Below, piece after piece: positions 33,164-42,708 of a stretch of DNA of 64,000 bases. The notes beneath the pieces were generated by a model. That model saw nothing but the letters and a program-made list of their open reading frames with translations. It was not told where the DNA came from and ran no database searches. The DNA is taken from NCBI GenBank assembly GCA_964400875.1, contig CAYNWK010000005.1:1-64000 (forward strand), written 5' to 3'. The position numbers and the translations under genes were made by a program. Positions within the stretch are counted from its first letter, which is position 1; every line of letters starts with the position of its first letter. Source of the DNA: CAYNWK01 sp964400875. Lineage in GTDB: Bacteria; Chloroflexota; Anaerolineae; Anaerolineales; UBA4823.

Positions 33164-34747
33164 ATGGTCATGGCGTCATTTTCGCTGGAAGAAGAATACT
33201 GGGAGACGTTCGATGTCACCGAGGAAGACATAGAATTCCTCTATAACTATTTGCTCGAGGTCGAAACGCCCCAAACTCCCGGTGAGTTAGTCGATGCGCT
33301 GGTTGGAGAACGCATCCAACGCGAGCTGCAGTCCTTCGAAGAACAGCGCAGCTCGGGCGGTGATTTATATTTCCCCAAAGAGCATTACGCTGTCGATCAA
33401 GAGTTGGTCTTCCCAGCTCTGGGTTGGCGCAGGGGTAAAGTGGTCGGCGTTCGCCAGGGGACCAATCCGGACCTGCCCGCATTTGAGGTGATCAAAGTCC
33501 AATTGGATGACGGCGAGGAGCACGAGTACGCTGCCAGCCTGGCGGAGCACCCTTTAAACAAACCGCCCGATCTTGCCCAGGAAGATGAATCCCTCGATCC
33601 CGGACAGGTATTAGTCGAGCATGGCAGGGAGCTGGAAAAGCGTTTGGAAGAGGGCCTCGAGGCCCATCCTGATTTTGTGCGCATTGCTGGACGCTGGTTC
33701 CCACGCGCGCTGTTGGTAGACGTCAACGTAGGTCATTTGAATCTGGCCGAAGCAGTCCTGGATATGGCCGGCGGCGGCCCCATGAAAACCGACCAGCTGC
33801 TAGAACAGGTCGAGCTGTCCACCGACACCAATCCCAAGCTGGTCGAATTCTCGCTCGATCTGGCGCTGGAAGAAGACGAGCGCTTCGACGAGGTTGGACC
33901 GGCCGGCAAAGTGATGTGGTACCTGAAGCGCCTCGAGCCGGAGGCTGTTCAAGAGACGCCGCTGTACCTGCGTTACCATGAGATCGATCACGATCGCGAT
34001 GTGCTCACTGATGATATGCTCTCCCTGGAACGCGATCTGGATGACGAGCTCTCTCCTCTAGATGAGCCGAGGGAAACTGAACAAGAGGTCCTCGTCCGGT
34101 TGATCTTCCCTCACTGGCGCGCCGGTACCCTGCCGTTATCGGCGCGCATTCGCCACCTTTTCCCGACCGCATACGAAGCGCCGCGCATCCGCTTCATGCT
34201 GGTCGATAAGGCTTCGAAAGAAACGTTCCCGGGTTGGGTCGTGCGGGAGAAGCGCTACGTTTCTGGTTTGCGGGACTGGTATGAGAAACACGGCCTTATG
34301 CCCGGCAGCCTGGTCCGTGTGCGCCGGGGCAAGCAGGCAGGCGAAGTGCTGGTTAGCGTCGATACGCAGCGCTCTAGCCGGGACTGGATCCGGACGCTGC
34401 TGGTCGGGTCTGACGGCGGTATTGTCTTCGCCATGCTCAAACAAATCGTCTCGGCCGCTTATGACGAGCGCATGGCGATCGCAATCCCCGATCAAGACGC
34501 CATCGATGCAGTCTGGACGCGCATGCAGAAGAACCGACCGCCGTTCGAGCGGGTGGTTGTTGACATGGTACGAGAGCTGGCAAAATTGAACCCGCAAAGC
34601 CACGTACATGCTAGCGAACTATACGCGGCGGTCAATCTCGTCCGCCGCTGCCCGCCTGCGCCTCTGTTAGCTCTGCTGGCCTCGCGGCCGTGGTTTATTC
34701 ACGTCGGCGACTTGCATTTCCGTTTTGATGATTCGGAAAGACCGTAA
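33164..34747 (+). CDS. Unrecognised protein with SH3/KOW-like, winged-helix-like and B3-like regions
   Basis: 527 residues from the ATG at 33164 (GAGG nine bases upstream); the frame also opens at a TTG at 33149. I recognise no full-length family. An acidic N-terminus leads to a small beta region (ELVFPALGWRRGKVVGVRQG, about 85-130) like an SH3/KOW fold. A helical part (LNLAEAVLDMAGGG, about 190-250) resembles HARE/HB1-type winged helices. A later segment (GWVVREKRYVSGLRDWYEKH, about 345-395) has the look of a B3/EcoRII-N DNA-binding barrel. The C-terminus may be another winged helix. These suggest DNA binding or a transcription role, but no family match is claimed. The following small gene is 23 bases on. 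Confidence 0.55.
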   Translation: MVMASFSLEEEYWETFDVTEEDIEFLYNYLLEVETPQTPGELVDALVGERIQRELQSFEEQRSSGGDLYFPKEHYAVDQELVFPALGWRRGKVVGVRQGTNPDLPAFEVIKVQLDDGEEHEYAASLAEHPLNKPPDLAQEDESLDPGQVLVEHGRELEKRLEEGLEAHPDFVRIAGRWFPRALLVDVNVGHLNLAEAVLDMAGGGPMKTDQLLEQVELSTDTNPKLVEFSLDLALEEDERFDEVGPAGKVMWYLKRLEPEAVQETPLYLRYHEIDHDRDVLTDDMLSLERDLDDELSPLDEPRETEQEVLVRLIFPHWRAGTLPLSARIRHLFPTAYEAPRIRFMLVDKASKETFPGWVVREKRYVSGLRDWYEKHGLMPGSLVRVRRGKQAGEVLVSVDTQRSSRDWIRTLLVGSDGGIVFAMLKQIVSAAYDERMAIAIPDQDAIDAVWTRMQKNRPPFERVVVDMVRELAKLNPQSHVHASELYAAVNLVRRCPPAPLLALLASRPWFIHVGDLHFRFDDSERP

Positions 34748-34770
34748 CCTAGCCATAGTTGGAGGAGTTT

Positions 34771-35208
34771 GTGGCTGAAGCCAGGCGTTTTAGTTTAGTC
34801 AAGCCGACCTTACAAACACGGTTTCACATCGATTTTGATTGGTGGAGCCAGAATGACCGCAACTGGCGGATCCATATGCAGGGTTTGCTTTGTTCCGAGC
34901 ATAGGGAGGCTTTCGCCAATCTAAACGGAAACGAGCTGGTGGATTGGGTCGATCCGGAAACGGCCGAAGTGCAGCAAGTTGACGGATTGCAGCACGTTCT
35001 GATCACCCACTGCGCCCAGGCAGAAGGGTTCATCACCGAGCATACTTCGATGGTGGAAGCAGTGTTCCGTTTATTCCTGGCGAACGGAAATACGCCGATG
35101 ACGCCAGTTGAACTGGCAGAGCAGCTGGGACGCCGCCCCGAGGTGATCTTGCGGACCCTTTCCGGGTTGCGGGTTTACAAAGGCCTGCGTCCCTGCCCGG
35201 GCTGTTGA
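34771..35208 (+). CDS. Unrecognised small protein with C-terminal HTH-like region
   Basis: 145 residues from the GTG at 34771, five bases after GGAGG; an in-frame TTG at 34759 lies on the ribosome site itself. The N-terminal ~60 residues (TRFHIDFDWWSQNDRNWRIHM) and a middle segment with two cysteines are unassigned. The C-terminal part (TPMTPVELAEQLGRRPEVIL) reads like a winged helix-turn-helix, ending LRPCPGC, a possible metal site. It follows the 527-residue protein in the same operon, and the pair probably works together. The next feature is a tRNA, not a gene. Confidence 0.55.
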   Translation: MAEARRFSLVKPTLQTRFHIDFDWWSQNDRNWRIHMQGLLCSEHREAFANLNGNELVDWVDPETAEVQQVDGLQHVLITHCAQAEGFITEHTSMVEAVFRLFLANGNTPMTPVELAEQLGRRPEVILRTLSGLRVYKGLRPCPGC

Positions 35209-35219
35209 CAATTTGAACT

Positions 35220-35292
35220 GCCCCCGTAGCTTAATGGATAGAGCAGAGGTCTTCTAAACCTAAGGTTGTGGGTTCGAATCCCGCCGGGGGCG
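35220..35292 (+). tRNA. tRNA-Arg (anticodon TCT)
   Basis: Acceptor stem GCCCCCG/CGGGGGC (35220-35226 with 35285-35291), D-arm (GCTTAATGGATAGAGC), anticodon loop CTTCTAA giving TCT, and T-arm GTGGG-TTCGAAT-CCCGC. The anticodon stem has one mismatch at its top (G-A). No CCA is encoded. It reads AGA/AGG codons. Confidence 0.9.
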
Positions 35293-35373
35293 CTCTGCCC
35301 AGCGCAGCGACTCAGATATTCAGCTGTTGAGTTCTGCGACTGGTTACCTTAGCAATTGAGATTAGGTGTGAAC

Positions 35374-35895
35374 ATGAGCATCGAAAGACCCGCAGCGTTC
35401 GATTTTAAAGGCGCTAAAGTTACTATCGTGGGGGCTGATCTGCAGGCAGGCGAGCCTGCACCGGAATTTCGCGGCCAGAAACCGGACTGGTCACTGGACG
35501 ATGCTTTGACCAGCACGCAGGGAAAGGTACGCATCATCGGATCGCTGCCCTCGATCAACACCTCGGTTTGCGATCGTGAGACGCGGTATTTTAACGAGGT
35601 TGCAACCGCGCAGAGTGATGATATCGTGATCCTCATGGTCAGCATGGACCTGCCGTATTCACAAAAGAATTGGTGCGCTGCGGCCGGCGTTGACAACGTC
35701 GAAATGTATTCCGACCATCTGGAAGGTGAGTTCGGTGCGAAGTACGGGGTGTTACTCAAGGAAGTGCGCCTTCTACGTCGGGCGATCTTTGTCGTAGATC
35801 GGAATGGGAAGATCGCCTATGCAGATTATATGCCCACGTTTGGGGATGAGCCGGACTATGATGCAGTCCTGGAAGCGGCCCGCCAGGCGTTGTGA
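35374..35895 (+). CDS. tpx: Thiol peroxidase (Tpx)
   Basis: 173 residues from the ATG at 35374 with AGGTG upstream; an in-frame TTG at 35356 is less likely. It is an atypical two-cysteine peroxiredoxin: the peroxidatic Cys66 is in SLPSINTSVCDRET and the resolving cysteine is Cys101 in KNWCAAAG, in the Tpx order. It reduces hydrogen and alkyl peroxides using thioredoxin in the cytoplasm. It precedes hsp20 and lon on the same strand, so this stretch groups stress-response genes. hsp20 starts 27 bases later with its own strong ribosome site. Confidence 0.93.
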   Translation: MSIERPAAFDFKGAKVTIVGADLQAGEPAPEFRGQKPDWSLDDALTSTQGKVRIIGSLPSINTSVCDRETRYFNEVATAQSDDIVILMVSMDLPYSQKNWCAAAGVDNVEMYSDHLEGEFGAKYGVLLKEVRLLRRAIFVVDRNGKIAYADYMPTFGDEPDYDAVLEAARQAL

Positions 35896-35922
35896 GCGAG
35901 CTATGCACAAGGAGGTGGTCGA

Positions 35923-36348
35923 ATGGTTGAAGTACGCTTGAAAACCGCCGCGGATCGCCCTGGGTGGTTCGTCTCGGAAGAACGCCACCGGCCATCCTCT
36001 CCGTTGAATCGCTGGCGGATGACTGGACGTACCCACGTCTGGCGACCACCGACGGATGTTTACGAGACTGAGGTGACCGTTGTCGTGCGCGTGGAGATTG
36101 CCGGTATGCGTGAGGAGGAGTTTTCCATCGCGCTTTCGGACCGGTATCTGGTGATTCGCGGCCAGCGCCCGGACGTGCCGGAAAGGCGCGCCTATCACCA
36201 GATGGAGATATTCTTTGGTGAGTTCATGAGCGAGGTGGAATTGCCCGTCCAGGTAGTGGCAGAAGAAGCTTCCGCTGAGTACCAGGCTGGATTTTTAAGG
36301 GTAACCTTGCCAAAAGCGCTTCCAAAGAAGATCGAAATTCAGGATTGA
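35923..36348 (+). CDS. Small heat-shock protein (Hsp20/alpha-crystallin)
   Basis: 141 residues, with GGAGGTGG before the ATG. The alpha-crystallin domain covers about 45-138, from WRPPTDVYETEVTVVVRVEIAG to the conserved GFLRVTLPKA. It lacks a long C-terminal tail but has the IEI end motif (KKIEIQD) typical of the I-x-I tail that links oligomers. It should hold unfolded proteins in the cytoplasm without ATP. The position between tpx and lon fits a stress operon. No HSE-like or CIRCE sequence was found upstream. Confidence 0.88.
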   Translation: MVEVRLKTAADRPGWFVSEERHRPSSPLNRWRMTGRTHVWRPPTDVYETEVTVVVRVEIAGMREEEFSIALSDRYLVIRGQRPDVPERRAYHQMEIFFGEFMSEVELPVQVVAEEASAEYQAGFLRVTLPKALPKKIEIQD

Positions 36349-36390
36349 TCGCAGCTAATTTCAATAAAAGAGCTATTTTCCAGTTTCCTT

Positions 36391-38976
36391 ATGCCTGCCT
36401 CACGTTGGAACGACGACATCATTGAGATCTTGAGGTGGATCGCCGAGGATGAGAACGCGGCCGATCTGCTGAGACTCAGCCCGATCCTCACCCAGGTCAT
36501 GACTGAAGACGATGACGGCGAAGGTCAGGCAGCCGAAGCCGAGTTCGATACAGGGAAGATCCCCTCGACGTTGCCCATCTTGCCTTTGCGCGGGGTGGTG
36601 GTCTATCCCCAGACCGCGGTTCCCTTGACTATCGGACAGCCGCGCTCCGTACGGCTGGTCGACGATGTCGTGGCGGGCGAAGAGCGTCTGATCGGGCTGG
36701 TCGCTTCCCGTGACGCTGATCTCGAAACGCCGGGCCCGGAAGATTTGTATCCGGTTGGGACCGTAGCGATGGTTCACCGCCTTTTCCGTGCTCCGGACGG
36801 TACCATCCGCTTACTGGTACAGGGGTTAGCGCGCATCCGTCTTGGAGAATTCGTTGAAGTTGAACCCTATCTCAAAGCAGAAATCCAGGTGATCGCTGAG
36901 GAAACCGAAGACGACCTGGAAGTCGTAGCGTTAGCCCGCAACGCTCGGGAGCAATTTGAAAAGATCGCCAACATGATCCCCTCCATCCCTGACGAGCTCG
37001 TCTCCTCGGTTGTCGGGCTGGAGGACCCCCTGCAAACGGTCTACACCATTTCGAACTTCCAACGTATGGACCTGTCCACCGCCCAGGAGCTGTTGGAGAT
37101 CGATTCGGTCTCGGACAAGCTTCGCCGGTTGGTGGCCCTCCTGGCCCGGGAAGCAGAGGTCCTGGAGATCGGTCAAAAGATCCAGAACGAGGCGCGTTCC
37201 GAGATCGAGAAGGTGCAGCGCGAATATTTCCTGCGGGAACAGCTCAAAGCAATCCAGCGAGAACTTGGCGAAAGCGACGAACAGGCCGCTGAAGTAGAGG
37301 AGTTCCGCCAGAAGATAGAGGCGGCTGGAATGCCGGAGGAGGCTGAGAAGATGTCCCGCCGGGAGCTGGACAGATTGTCCCGCCTGCCGACTGCCGCTGC
37401 AGAATATGGGGTCATCCGCACGTATCTGGACTGGCTGGTCTCGCTGCCCTGGTCGGTCACGACCGACGACAACCTGGACATCGGCCATGCCCGGGAAGTG
37501 TTAGACCATGATCATTTCGGGCTCGAAGACGTGAAGGACCGCATTCTGGAGTACCTGGCGGTTCGCAAGCTGCGCCTGGAGCGAAAGGATGAATTGGAAG
37601 CCTTGGAAGACGAGGACGCCATCCGTAAAGTGCGGGAGGGCGTCATTCTGTGCTTCGTCGGGCCTCCCGGAGTCGGTAAGACCTCCCTGGGGCGCTCCAT
37701 CGCGCGGGCCATGGGCCGCAAGTTTATCCGCATTTCCCTTGGCGGCGTGCGTGATGAAGCCGAGATTCGCGGCCACCGCCGCACGTACATTGGCGCGCTG
37801 CCCGGACGGATTATCCAGGCGATCCGGCGGGTAGAATCGCACAACCCGGTGTTCATGCTCGACGAGGTCGATAAACTGACCTTTGATTTCCACGGTGACC
37901 CGGCTTCCGCGCTATTGGAGGTGCTCGACCCCGAACAAAATTCCGAGTTCCGCGACCACTATCTGGAGGTGGCTTACGACCTTTCCCAGGTGATGTTCAT
38001 CACCACGGCGAACCTGCTTGAGCCCATCCCCGGGCCGCTGCGCGATCGCATGGAGATCATCCGCCTGTCCAGCTATACGGAGAGCGAGAAGGTGCAGATC
38101 GCCAAGGGCTACCTGATCCCCCGCCAGCTGTTGGAAAACGGCTTGAGGCCGGACGAGGTGAGCTACAGCGACGAAGCCCTGGAGACGATCATCCGTTCCT
38201 ACACCCGCGAGGCTGGAGTGCGCAGCCTGGAGAGGGAGATTGGCTCCGTCGCCCGCAAAGTGGTCACGCGCATCGCGGAAGGCAAGGAAGAGTTGGTCAA
38301 GATCACTCCGGAAAAGGTCCGCGAATACTTAGGCCGCCAGAAATTTTTCACCAACGAGGAGATCGCCGAACGCACTTCCATCCCCGGAGTAGCGACCGGC
38401 CTGGCGTACACCCCGACCGGAGGAGAGGTGCTGTTCGTAGAAGCCACTCGCATGCCTGGCAGCAAAGGTTTCCAATTGACCGGCTCTCTGGGAGATGTGA
38501 TGCAGGAATCGGCGCGGGCGGCGCTATCTTACGTGCGCTCCCGGGCTGAAGAGCTCGGACTTGACCCCGATTTCTTTGAAAAGACCGATATCCACCTGCA
38601 CGTCCCGACCGGGTCGCAGCCGAAAGATGGACCTTCGGCCGGCGTGACCATGGCAACGGCGCTGGCCTCGTTAATCGCCGGAAAGTCGGTGAGGGCGGAT
38701 GTAGGCATGACCGGGGAAATCACTCTGCGGGGACAGGTGTTGCCCATTGGCGGGGTCAAGGAAAAGGTGCTTGCGGCGCACCGCAGCCATTTGAAAACGG
38801 TTATCTTGCCGAGACGCAACGAAGCCGACCTGGAAGATCTGCCCGAGGAAGTCCTGAAGGACATCGAGTTCGTCTTTGTGGATACCGTCGACCAGGTCCT
38901 GGCTGCCGCACTGGAGCCAGACGCTAAGAAGGGTCGCAAGAAGAAGTCAAGCGAACAAGTATTGGAACATGCCTAA
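36391..38976 (+). CDS. lon: ATP-dependent protease Lon
   Basis: 861 residues. After an unusual N-terminal ~60 residues (rich in acidic residues) comes the LAN substrate-binding domain ([15 protein letters not shown]), a coiled-coil linker, the AAA domain with GPPGVGKT (424-431) and [10 protein letters not shown], and the protease domain with the catalytic Ser749 (DGPSAGV) and Lys792 ([12 protein letters not shown]). It degrades misfolded and regulatory proteins. The N-terminal extension of about 55 residues is not in E. coli Lon. The response regulator gene overlaps the last 8 bases. A basic C-terminal tail (KKGRKKK) is also seen. Confidence 0.95.
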   Translation: MPASRWNDDIIEILRWIAEDENAADLLRLSPILTQVMTEDDDGEGQAAEAEFDTGKIPSTLPILPLRGVVVYPQTAVPLTIGQPRSVRLVDDVVAGEERLIGLVASRDADLETPGPEDLYPVGTVAMVHRLFRAPDGTIRLLVQGLARIRLGEFVEVEPYLKAEIQVIAEETEDDLEVVALARNAREQFEKIANMIPSIPDELVSSVVGLEDPLQTVYTISNFQRMDLSTAQELLEIDSVSDKLRRLVALLAREAEVLEIGQKIQNEARSEIEKVQREYFLREQLKAIQRELGESDEQAAEVEEFRQKIEAAGMPEEAEKMSRRELDRLSRLPTAAAEYGVIRTYLDWLVSLPWSVTTDDNLDIGHAREVLDHDHFGLEDVKDRILEYLAVRKLRLERKDELEALEDEDAIRKVREGVILCFVGPPGVGKTSLGRSIARAMGRKFIRISLGGVRDEAEIRGHRRTYIGALPGRIIQAIRRVESHNPVFMLDEVDKLTFDFHGDPASALLEVLDPEQNSEFRDHYLEVAYDLSQVMFITTANLLEPIPGPLRDRMEIIRLSSYTESEKVQIAKGYLIPRQLLENGLRPDEVSYSDEALETIIRSYTREAGVRSLEREIGSVARKVVTRIAEGKEELVKITPEKVREYLGRQKFFTNEEIAERTSIPGVATGLAYTPTGGEVLFVEATRMPGSKGFQLTGSLGDVMQESARAALSYVRSRAEELGLDPDFFEKTDIHLHVPTGSQPKDGPSAGVTMATALASLIAGKSVRADVGMTGEITLRGQVLPIGGVKEKVLAAHRSHLKTVILPRRNEADLEDLPEEVLKDIEFVFVDTVDQVLAAALEPDAKKGRKKKSSEQVLEHA

Positions 38977-39343
38977 AGTCCTCCTGATCGAAGACGATAA
39001 ATCGATGCTCTCCCTCGTCAGCATGTTTCTGGAAGTTGAGGGGTATGAAGTCGTGCAGGTCAACAGTGGGGAGGACGTGCACAGTGTTGCAGACATTCTC
39101 ACCGCAGTGAAAAAAGCGCAGCCGGCGCTGATCCTGATGGACGTCCACCTGCACAAGATGACCGGTTTCGACGTGCTGCATGGTTTGCGCGGCGACTCGG
39201 ATTTGAAAGATGTGTTGGTATTGATGTCCTCCGGTATGGACCTCGCCTATGAATGTAAGCGTGAAGGGGCTAACGGCTTCATTTTGAAGCCGTATATGCC
39301 CGATGAGTTAGCCGAAAAAATTCAAAAAACATTAGGGATATAG
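38969..39343 (+). CDS. Single-domain response regulator receiver
   Basis: 124 residues from the ATG at 38969, overlapping the lon stop by 8 bases; the longer frame inside lon is rejected. CheY-like signature: IEDDKS (8-12), phospho-acceptor Asp58 in [18 protein letters not shown] and Lys107 in [10 protein letters not shown]. No output domain. Being translationally coupled to lon is unusual and suggests it is always made together with the protease or with the PHP protein 12 bases downstream. It could signal to the PHP/AlbA-like protein, but that is a guess. Confidence 0.82.
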   Translation: MPKVLLIEDDKSMLSLVSMFLEVEGYEVVQVNSGEDVHSVADILTAVKKAQPALILMDVHLHKMTGFDVLHGLRGDSDLKDVLVLMSSGMDLAYECKREGANGFILKPYMPDELAEKIQKTLGI

Positions 39344-39355
39344 AACAGAAACCAC

Positions 39356-41101
39356 GTGGGAAATAAAAAAACGCGCGCCCAAATGCAGTGGCGCACAATC
39401 GATTTGCATTTACATACCCCCGCCTCGAGCGATTATCAGAATCCGGAAGTTACATTTTTGGATCTGCTGCAACGCGCCGAAGCGCGGGGGTTGGATATGA
39501 TCGCATTCGCCGATCATAATACCATTGCCGGATACCGTTCCATGAAGGAAGAGATCCAGCGGCTGGAGTTCCTGGCAAGCTCCGAGCGTATTTTGCCGGA
39601 AGAGCAGGCCCGCCTGAAAGAGTACCAGCGGCTGACGAACAAGATCCTGGTTTTGCCGGGCTTCGAGTTCACCGCCACTTTTGGCTTTCACATTTTGGCG
39701 ATATTTCCGGAAAACAAACCGGTGAGGGAGATCGAGCATTTGCTGCTCAACCTCAATATTCCGGTGGACCAGCTAGATGAGGGTTCGGACACCGTAGGAG
39801 CGTCCAGCGACGTGATCACCGTGTACAGGTTGGTCAAAGAAGCCGGTGGGATGGCTATCGCTGCGCACGCCAACTCCAGCAATGGCGTGGCGATGCGCGG
39901 TTTCGCTTTTGGCGGACAGACTCGCATCGCCTATACTCAGGATCCCAATCTTTACGCCCTGGAGGTTACCGACCTCGAGCACAAAGGACGCCGCACGACC
40001 GCAGCCTTCTTCAGTGGAACCAAGCCGGAATATCCCCGGCGCATGCACTGCATCCAGGGGTCGGACGCTCATCGGCTGATTGGCGACGAGAATCGGCGGA
40101 AGAATTTAGGCGTGGGTGACCGGCCTACGGATATCCTGGTGTCGGAGGTCAGCTTCGAGGCCTTCAAGGAGATCTTGGAGAGCAATGACTTCGCCCGCAC
40201 GCGCCCCCACCGGCATAAAGAGGAGCCGGCCTTTGACTTCATTCGCGCAGCCCGGGAGGAGGGCGGCAACATCGTGCAAGATTTCCACGAGAACATGTCC
40301 GTACGGGGCGGACGTCTGTACGCCATCCTTGCCGATGTGTGCGCTTTCGCAAACACCAACGGTGGCACTCTGTTCATCGGATTAAATGCTGATATGCGCA
40401 AGCCTGTGGTCGGAGTGAAAGATCCCAAAACATCTCAAGCCCACCTGGAAAAAGAGATCAGCAATCGCATCAGCCCTCCTCTCAAATGTAATATCGACGT
40501 GCAGAACGCCAACGGCAAGCAGATCTTGCGTGTGCTGGTGCCGCGCGGCGATGACCCACCTTACGTGGTGGACGATTACAAGGTCTACGTGCGCTCCGAA
40601 TCGGAGACGGGTTTGGCGGTCCGAGATGAGATCGTCAACCTGGTCTTTCGAGGCCAGCGAGGGCGGAATGGAGCCGCGGCACAGGATTCGAACGCCGTCG
40701 AGCAGGTGGATAAAAGCGCGGCGGGAGATGGCGGTTCTGATGAGAACTATGCGCCGCGCACCGGGGTGGAAGTAGTTGAAGTCGATGAGCGCGATGGCCA
40801 ACGCTATTACACCGTGCGGGATTTGCGTAACGGCAATGTGGTCAAGAACGTGACTCATAAATCCGCCCGCCGGTTGTGGTCCTATGCCTTGAAGGAGTAC
40901 GCCAAGCTGCCCGACGAGATGTCCAAGGCAAACGTTCAATGGCAGGGAAGTTATGGATTGTTGAGCCGGGATAAGCACGGCAATCGCGAGCGTTACGATC
41001 TAGTCCAGCGCACGCCGACCGGCTACCGCTACTATTTCGGCGTGACCGAAGATGGTATTCACGGTCCCTGGAAGCCGCTGGTCGGCAGTGAGGATGAGTA
41101 A
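39356..41101 (+). CDS. PHP phosphoesterase fused to an AlbA_2/Schlafen-like domain
   Basis: 581 residues from a GTG at 39356; an ATG at 39383 is an alternative and neither has a strong ribosome site. Residues about 13-290 form a PHP domain: HLH (18-20), ADH (52-54), Glu104 in GFEF, His112, AAHANSSN and SDAHRL supply the metal-binding set seen in PHP phosphoesterases. Residues about 300-430 look like an AlbA_2 (divergent ATP-binding, Schlafen-related) domain with [15 protein letters not shown]. The last ~110 residues are unassigned. PHP domains cleave phosphate esters or proofread DNA; AlbA_2 domains bind nucleic acid or nucleotides. The function of the fusion is unknown. Confidence 0.75.
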   Translation: MGNKKTRAQMQWRTIDLHLHTPASSDYQNPEVTFLDLLQRAEARGLDMIAFADHNTIAGYRSMKEEIQRLEFLASSERILPEEQARLKEYQRLTNKILVLPGFEFTATFGFHILAIFPENKPVREIEHLLLNLNIPVDQLDEGSDTVGASSDVITVYRLVKEAGGMAIAAHANSSNGVAMRGFAFGGQTRIAYTQDPNLYALEVTDLEHKGRRTTAAFFSGTKPEYPRRMHCIQGSDAHRLIGDENRRKNLGVGDRPTDILVSEVSFEAFKEILESNDFARTRPHRHKEEPAFDFIRAAREEGGNIVQDFHENMSVRGGRLYAILADVCAFANTNGGTLFIGLNADMRKPVVGVKDPKTSQAHLEKEISNRISPPLKCNIDVQNANGKQILRVLVPRGDDPPYVVDDYKVYVRSESETGLAVRDEIVNLVFRGQRGRNGAAAQDSNAVEQVDKSAAGDGGSDENYAPRTGVEVVEVDERDGQRYYTVRDLRNGNVVKNVTHKSARRLWSYALKEYAKLPDEMSKANVQWQGSYGLLSRDKHGNRERYDLVQRTPTGYRYYFGVTEDGIHGPWKPLVGSEDE

Positions 41102-41528
41102 CCCGACCCTCACGATCCGCACATTCCGCTATCCGCAGGATTACCCGGCTGTGCGCGCCTTGTGGGAGCACTCCGGTCCCGGAATCCAGTTAGGCCGTTC
41201 GGACGAACCGCAAGAGATCGTTAAAAAACTGCAGCGCGACCCTGAACTGTTCCTTGTCGCCGAGGTCGATGATTTAATTGTTGGCGTCGTGGTTGGAGGC
41301 TTCGACGGCCGGCGGGGGATCGTTTACCACCTGGCGGTCAACCAGGCTTACCGTTCACGCGGCATCGCCGCAGCCTTAATGGAGACACTGGAGGAGCGCC
41401 TGCGCGCAAAGGGCTGCTTGCGTTCTTACCTGCTGGTGACCAAAGATAACGCCGCGGGCATGCGCTTTTACGAGAGGCGTGGTTGGCGGCGGATGGAATT
41501 ATTTGCTTACGGGAAGGACCTCGATTGA
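41094..41528 (+). CDS. GNAT N-acetyltransferase (RimI-like)
   Basis: 144 residues from the ATG at 41094, overlapping the previous stop by 8 bases. The acetyl-CoA loop is in AVNQAYRSRGIAAALM (about 83-98), and NAAGMRFYERRGWRRM is the typical GNAT end. The size and layout fit small RimI-like or amino-acid acetyltransferases; the substrate cannot be predicted. The next gene (mogA/moaB) starts within its last codons (TTGA overlap), so this is one operon. Confidence 0.75.
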   Translation: MSNPTLTIRTFRYPQDYPAVRALWEHSGPGIQLGRSDEPQEIVKKLQRDPELFLVAEVDDLIVGVVVGGFDGRRGIVYHLAVNQAYRSRGIAAALMETLEERLRAKGCLRSYLLVTKDNAAGMRFYERRGWRRMELFAYGKDLD

Positions 41529-42034
41529 AGGTCAGCATTGGGATCATCACCGTATCGGATCGCTCGGCCCGGGGTGAACGGGCTGACGCTTCTGGTCCAG
41601 CCTTGGAGCAGTTTATTAAGGCCCAGGGCTGGCAGGTCGGCCGTACCCTGATCGTCCCCGACGAACTGCAAACTGTGCGAGATTTGTTGATCGCCTGGGC
41701 TGGCGACGGGGACCTCGACGTTATTCTCACTACCGGGGGGACCGGGTTCAGCCCGCGGGACGTTACTCCGGAGGCAACGGAAGCGGCCCTCGAGCGCCGC
41801 GCCCCCGGGATCGCGGAAGCGATGCGGGCGGCCAGCCTGGCGATCACACCGCATGCCATGTTATCCCGGGCGGTCGCCGGTATTCGCGGGCGGACGTTGA
41901 TCGTCAACCTTCCCGGGAGCCCAAAGGGTGCAGTAGAAAACTTGCAGGTGATCAGGCCGGTTTTGGAGCATGCCGTGCAGCTGCTTTCCGAGGATCCCGG
42001 GGCCGAAGCCGGTCACGATTTGAAGTCTGCCTGA
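41525..42034 (+). CDS. Molybdenum cofactor biosynthesis protein MogA/MoaB
   Basis: 169 residues from the TTG at 41525, with GGAAGGA six bases upstream; the longer frame has no signal. The MoCF-fold motifs are visible: SIGIITVSDRSARG at the start, TTGGTGFSPRDVTPEA (about 75-90) and NLPGSPKGAVENL, which bind molybdopterin. The protein adenylates molybdopterin (MogA) or its archaeal-type MoaB equivalent. Its product would be needed by the molybdenum hydroxylase at 9.8 kb, though the genes are far apart. Its TTG overlaps the GNAT stop codon. I do not choose between mogA and moaB. Confidence 0.88.
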   Translation: MKVSIGIITVSDRSARGERADASGPALEQFIKAQGWQVGRTLIVPDELQTVRDLLIAWAGDGDLDVILTTGGTGFSPRDVTPEATEAALERRAPGIAEAMRAASLAITPHAMLSRAVAGIRGRTLIVNLPGSPKGAVENLQVIRPVLEHAVQLLSEDPGAEAGHDLKSA

Positions 42035-42059
42035 TGCGCGCAAGGATGAGCTGGTTACA

Positions 42060-42695
42060 ATGAGAATTCGACCGGAGATCCAGGACTTCTCCCTGGAACA
42101 ATATCGCTCGCAGGCGGCCCCTGATCCCATAAACGAGCCGGAGCAGGGGGGATCGCGCCGTTTTCTCACCGAGCTCTTGGAGACGATCCTGATCAGCGTC
42201 CTGCTGTTCGCCGGCATCAACACAGTCTCTGCCCGGATTCGCGTCGAATCGGTCAGCATGCTGCCGTCTCTCACAGAAGGCGACTTCGTTTTCGTCAACA
42301 AACTGGCCTACCGGCTTGGAGAACCTCAGCGGGGTGATGTGATCGTCTTCCGCTATCCACCGGACCCGGAGAACGAACCGCCGTACATCAAGCGGGTCAT
42401 CGGTCTGCCCGGCGATCACCTGTCGATCGATCAGGGGCAGGTCTACGTCAACGAGGAACTGCTCCAGGAGCCTTACCTCAACGAGGCGATAAACTGGCGC
42501 GATGGAGCTTGGCAGGTTCCGGAAGGGGCGCTGTTTGTGATGGGCGACAACCGCAATAACTCTTCCGACTCGCGATCCTGGGGCACGGTGCCGTTGGAAA
42601 ACGTGATCGGGAGAGCCGTGATCATCTATTGGCCGCCGGAGAAATGGGCGGTCATGCATTTTCGCACTGCAGTCGCCGCCGAGGCACAGAAGTGA
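42060..42695 (+). CDS. lepB: Signal peptidase I
   Basis: 211 residues. A single membrane helix (about 37-58) follows a ~35-residue N-terminal tail. The catalytic serine is Ser66 in VSMLPSL and the general base Lys111 in YIKRVIGLPGD; GDNRNNSSDSR is box E. It removes signal peptides of exported proteins at the outer side of the membrane. The preceding gene ends 25 bases earlier. It sits at the end of the plus-strand run; the acyl-CoA dehydrogenase gene converges on it, 13 bases apart. Confidence 0.94.
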   Translation: MRIRPEIQDFSLEQYRSQAAPDPINEPEQGGSRRFLTELLETILISVLLFAGINTVSARIRVESVSMLPSLTEGDFVFVNKLAYRLGEPQRGDVIVFRYPPDPENEPPYIKRVIGLPGDHLSIDQGQVYVNEELLQEPYLNEAINWRDGAWQVPEGALFVMGDNRNNSSDSRSWGTVPLENVIGRAVIIYWPPEKWAVMHFRTAVAAEAQK

Positions 42696-42708
42696 GATTG
42701 AACCAGAT

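Noticed and set aside
33164..35292. A genomic island inserted at tRNA-Arg
   Set aside because: No integrase, no repeated 3' end of the tRNA and no clear composition change at the tRNA.
38969..42034. A defence island around the PHP/AlbA_2 fusion
   Set aside because: The surrounding genes (lon, GNAT, mogA, lepB) are housekeeping, and no other defence gene is visible. The fusion itself is still reported as unusual.
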